Assembly: GCA_042218715.1 (NCBI GenBank)
Contig: JBDGQU010000006.1
Location: 1 to 15,252, forward strand
DNA length: 15,252 bases
Source: JAGXLP01 sp042218715
Lineage (GTDB): Bacteria; Bipolaricaulota; Bipolaricaulia; M55B111
Direction: 5' to 3'
The notes beneath the pieces were generated by a model. The model saw only the letters and a list, made by a program, of their open reading frames with translations. It had not been told where the DNA came from and made no database searches. The position numbers and the translations under genes are program-made. Below are positions 13,766 through 15,252 of this stretch, piece after piece (position 1 is the first letter of the stretch; each line of letters begins with the position of its first letter).

Positions 13766-14125
13766 TTATTTGCCCGCCTTGGATTCTCGCGGACCCTTCC
13801 AAGTTCTCGCGTTCGACTGGGTCTTCTGCCCCCGAACCGGCAAACCTTCTTCGTGCCTCTCTCCTCTATAGCAACCAATGTCCTTTAACCTCTGGATATC
13901 CGCCTCGACCTTCCTTTCCAGGTCTCCTTCCACGCGATATTCGTCGATAGCGTTTCTCAACTTTGCAATATCGGCTTCAGTAAGGTCATAAACGAACTCA
14001 TCTGGATCCACTCCAGAGGACTCAGCTACTTTCTTGGCCCGGTGACTCCCTATACCCTTTATGTAAGTAAGGGAAATCTTAACTTTTTTGTCTTCCGGAA
14101 TATCCACACCTGCTAACCTAGGCAT
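13766..14125 (-). CDS. rpsM: 30S ribosomal protein S13
   Basis: Small-subunit head protein that forms bridges to the large subunit and contacts the P-site tRNA, 119 residues. It shows ARLAGVDIP-like MPRLAGVDIP (1-10), LTYIKGIGSHRAKKV (19-33, helix-two-turn-helix region), IDEYRVEGDLERKVEADI, and the conserved C-terminal GLPVRGQKTQSNARTWKGPR. The ATG at 14125 has AGGTGAT about five bases upstream. It lies between rpmJ (17-base gap) and rpsK (30-base gap). Confidence 0.98.
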   Translation of the reverse strand: MPRLAGVDIPEDKKVKISLTYIKGIGSHRAKKVAESSGVDPDEFVYDLTEADIAKLRNAIDEYRVEGDLERKVEADIQRLKDIGCYRGERHEEGLPVRGQKTQSNARTWKGPRESKAGK

Positions 14126-14142
14126 CCTCTATCACCTATCTA

Positions 14143-14256
14143 TTAACCTTGTCGTTGTCTATGCTTCGGATTCTTACAGATAACTTCCACTCTTCCGTTC
14201 CGCTTAATAATTTTACAATCGTCACATATTTTTCTAACCGAACTTCTAACTTTCAT
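14143..14256 (-). CDS. rpmJ: 50S ribosomal protein L36, zinc-ribbon form
   Basis: A 37-residue protein translated by hand: it starts MKVRSSVRKICDDCK and ends with NPKHRQRQG before TAA at 14145-14143. Zinc ligands are Cys11, Cys14, Cys27 and His32, the C+ form. It binds 23S rRNA late in large-subunit assembly. A run of six G lies about six bases before the ATG at 14256. Position between infA and rpsM is the standard bacterial order. Confidence 0.96.
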   Translation of the reverse strand: MKVRSSVRKICDDCKIIKRNGRVEVICKNPKHRQRQG

Positions 14257-14271
14257 ATTAACCCCCCTTAA

Positions 14272-14499
14272 TCACGACTCTCGATATACTATTCGTCCTT
14301 TGCTCAAGTCGTGGGGTGAAAACTCCACTAAAACCCTGTCTCCAGGAACTATCCTGATAAAATGTTTTCGTATTTTACCTGATATGTGGCAAATAGCCTC
14401 GTGGCCGTTGTCCAATTCGACCTTAAACATCGAATCGGGTAATGCCTCTACTATCTCTCCTCGCTTTCTGATTATGTCATCGTCTTCTTCTTCAGCCAT
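14272..14499 (-). CDS. infA: Translation initiation factor IF-1
   Basis: Single OB-fold factor that occupies the ribosomal A site during initiation. From ATG 14499 it has 75 residues: an acidic N-terminus MAEEEDDDIIRKRG slightly longer than usual, then EIVEALPDSMFKVELDNGH, HISGKIRKHFIRI, PGDRVLVEFSPHDLSKGRI, matching the family throughout. A longer frame from GTG 14514 is rejected because it overlaps map and lacks homology. AGGTGG in the map 3' end is about 12 bases upstream; the genes are four bases apart, so re-initiation after map is likely. Confidence 0.96.
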   Translation of the reverse strand: MAEEEDDDIIRKRGEIVEALPDSMFKVELDNGHEAICHISGKIRKHFIRIVPGDRVLVEFSPHDLSKGRIVYRES

Positions 14500-14503
14500 G
14501 GTC

Positions 14504-15252
14504 TTATAAACCACCTCTGACTAGAACTTCAGGTCCGGCTTTGGTAGCTGCAACCATCCCTTCGAAGTGAGCGGATAAATCACGATCTGCCGTTACTGTG
14601 GTCCATCCATCGTCCAAAACTTCTACCTTCTTATCATCAAATTTTACCATCGGTTCTATACAGAAAACCATCCCCTCTTCTATTCTCTTTCCCGTACCCG
14701 GCTCTCCGTAATTTGGAATCTGGGGATCTTCGTGCATATCCCTGCCAATTCCGTGTCCGACAAACTCCTTTACCACGTGGTAGCCTTCATCTTTAACAAA
14801 AGAACCTATGGCGTTAGAAATATCTCCAATCCGATTACCCACGGTAACTTGTTCTATACCCCTGGTAAGCGCTCTATTCGTAACTTCCATCAAATCCCTG
14901 GCTCTTTCAGATACAACATCCACTGCAACCGTAGTGGCAAAATCGGCAAAAAGTCCACCCTTCTCTATTCCGATATCCAGAGAAAGCAGGTCTCCCGACT
15001 CAAGTTCCCTTTCTCCAGGTATTCCGTGGACTATTTCCTCATTCAAAGACGTACATAAAGAGCTGGGGAAACCACGATAGTTCTTAAAGGCAGGACTTCC
15101 TTCCGCGGCGAGAATAAGCTCTTCCGCGTAATCATCCAAGTTCTTGGTAGTTATACCAGGTTCTATTCTGGAGATTACTTTATCGAGAATTGTCCCTAAA
15201 ATACTAGCGTTTTCTCTCATAATTTCAAGTTCCGAACTGGATTTTATCTTGA
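14504..15252 (-). CDS. map: Methionine aminopeptidase, type I (N-terminus outside window)
   Basis: Removes the initiator methionine from new proteins. Five metal ligands are visible, numbered from the Met at 15220: Asp82 (LDIG), Asp93 (ADFATT), His156 (GHGIGRDMHEDP), Glu189 (CIEPM) and Glu220 (HFEGM), plus the catalytic His65 (EEIVHGIPG). Met 15220 is not the start: ten further in-frame codons upstream read KIKSSSELEI, which matches the family N-terminus (xIKSxxELExMR), and the frame is open to the window edge. The true start is therefore probably only a few codons beyond base 15252. No zinc-finger N-terminal extension is visible. Next genes are infA and rpmJ, the classic order after secY-adk-map. 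Confidence 0.96.
   Translation of the reverse strand, partial: KIKSSSELEIMRENASILGTILDKVISRIEPGITTKNLDDYAEELILAAEGSPAFKNYRGFPSSLCTSLNEEIVHGIPGERELESGDLLSLDIGIEKGGLFADFATTVAVDVVSERARDLMEVTNRALTRGIEQVTVGNRIGDISNAIGSFVKDEGYHVVKEFVGHGIGRDMHEDPQIPNYGEPGTGKRIEEGMVFCIEPMVKFDDKKVEVLDDGWTTVTADRDLSAHFEGMVAATKAGPEVLVRGGL

Noticed and set aside
1..15252. CRISPR arrays, insertion sequences, phage genes, tRNA and rRNA
   Set aside because: I saw no regularly spaced repeats, transposase or integrase motifs, or tRNA-like cloverleaf sequence on either strand.

Overview
The window is bacterial housekeeping DNA, most likely from a metagenome-assembled genome of an uncultivated lineage. A run of exactly 100 N (11277-11376) marks a scaffold join, so the sequence is two pieces: 1-11276 and 11377-15252. 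Bacterial signs are a self-frameshifting release factor 2 gene, strong Shine-Dalgarno sites with several TTG/GTG starts, an MEP isoprenoid gene, a lipobox protein, SecG, and a map-infA-rpmJ-rpsM-rpsK-rpsD-rpoA-rplQ cluster. Zinc-ribbon forms of S4 and L36 and the gene order recall Firmicutes-like or deep-branching bacteria, but I cannot name a phylum from sequence reading alone.

Layout. At the left edge is the N-terminal part of a DppB/OppB-type peptide permease, read leftwards from a near-consensus promoter. Then come prfB (minus; programmed +1 frameshift), comEC (plus; channel part only, no metallo-beta-lactamase domain), fxsA and rdgB (minus), dppF and dppD (minus), secG, ispD, and a small PD40-repeat lipoprotein (all minus). 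A divergent intergenic region near 8.1 kb leads rightwards into prmC, a degenerate ftsE, ftsX and an HD-domain gene, which ends just before the gap. After the gap, the alpha operon part of the ribosomal protein cluster runs leftwards, from map (cut by the window end) to rplQ, with a terminator stem against the gap.

How the genes work together. PrfB terminates translation at UGA/UAA and PrmC methylates its GGQ glutamine, so both partners are in the window. DppD and DppF are the two ATPases of a peptide importer whose permease DppB is encoded about 4 kb away behind unrelated genes. Map, IF-1, L36, S13, S11, S4, RNA polymerase alpha and L17 supply initiation, ribosome assembly and transcription.

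The most unusual points are: (1) a full-length FtsE homologue that has lost the catalytic residues of its ATP-binding motifs yet sits next to an intact-looking FtsX; (2) a ribosomal protein S11 lacking its near-universal C-terminal tail; (3) a prmC gene whose only well-placed start appears to be CTG; and (4) a ComEC without its nuclease-like domain. I found no CRISPR array, transposon, phage gene, tRNA or rRNA.
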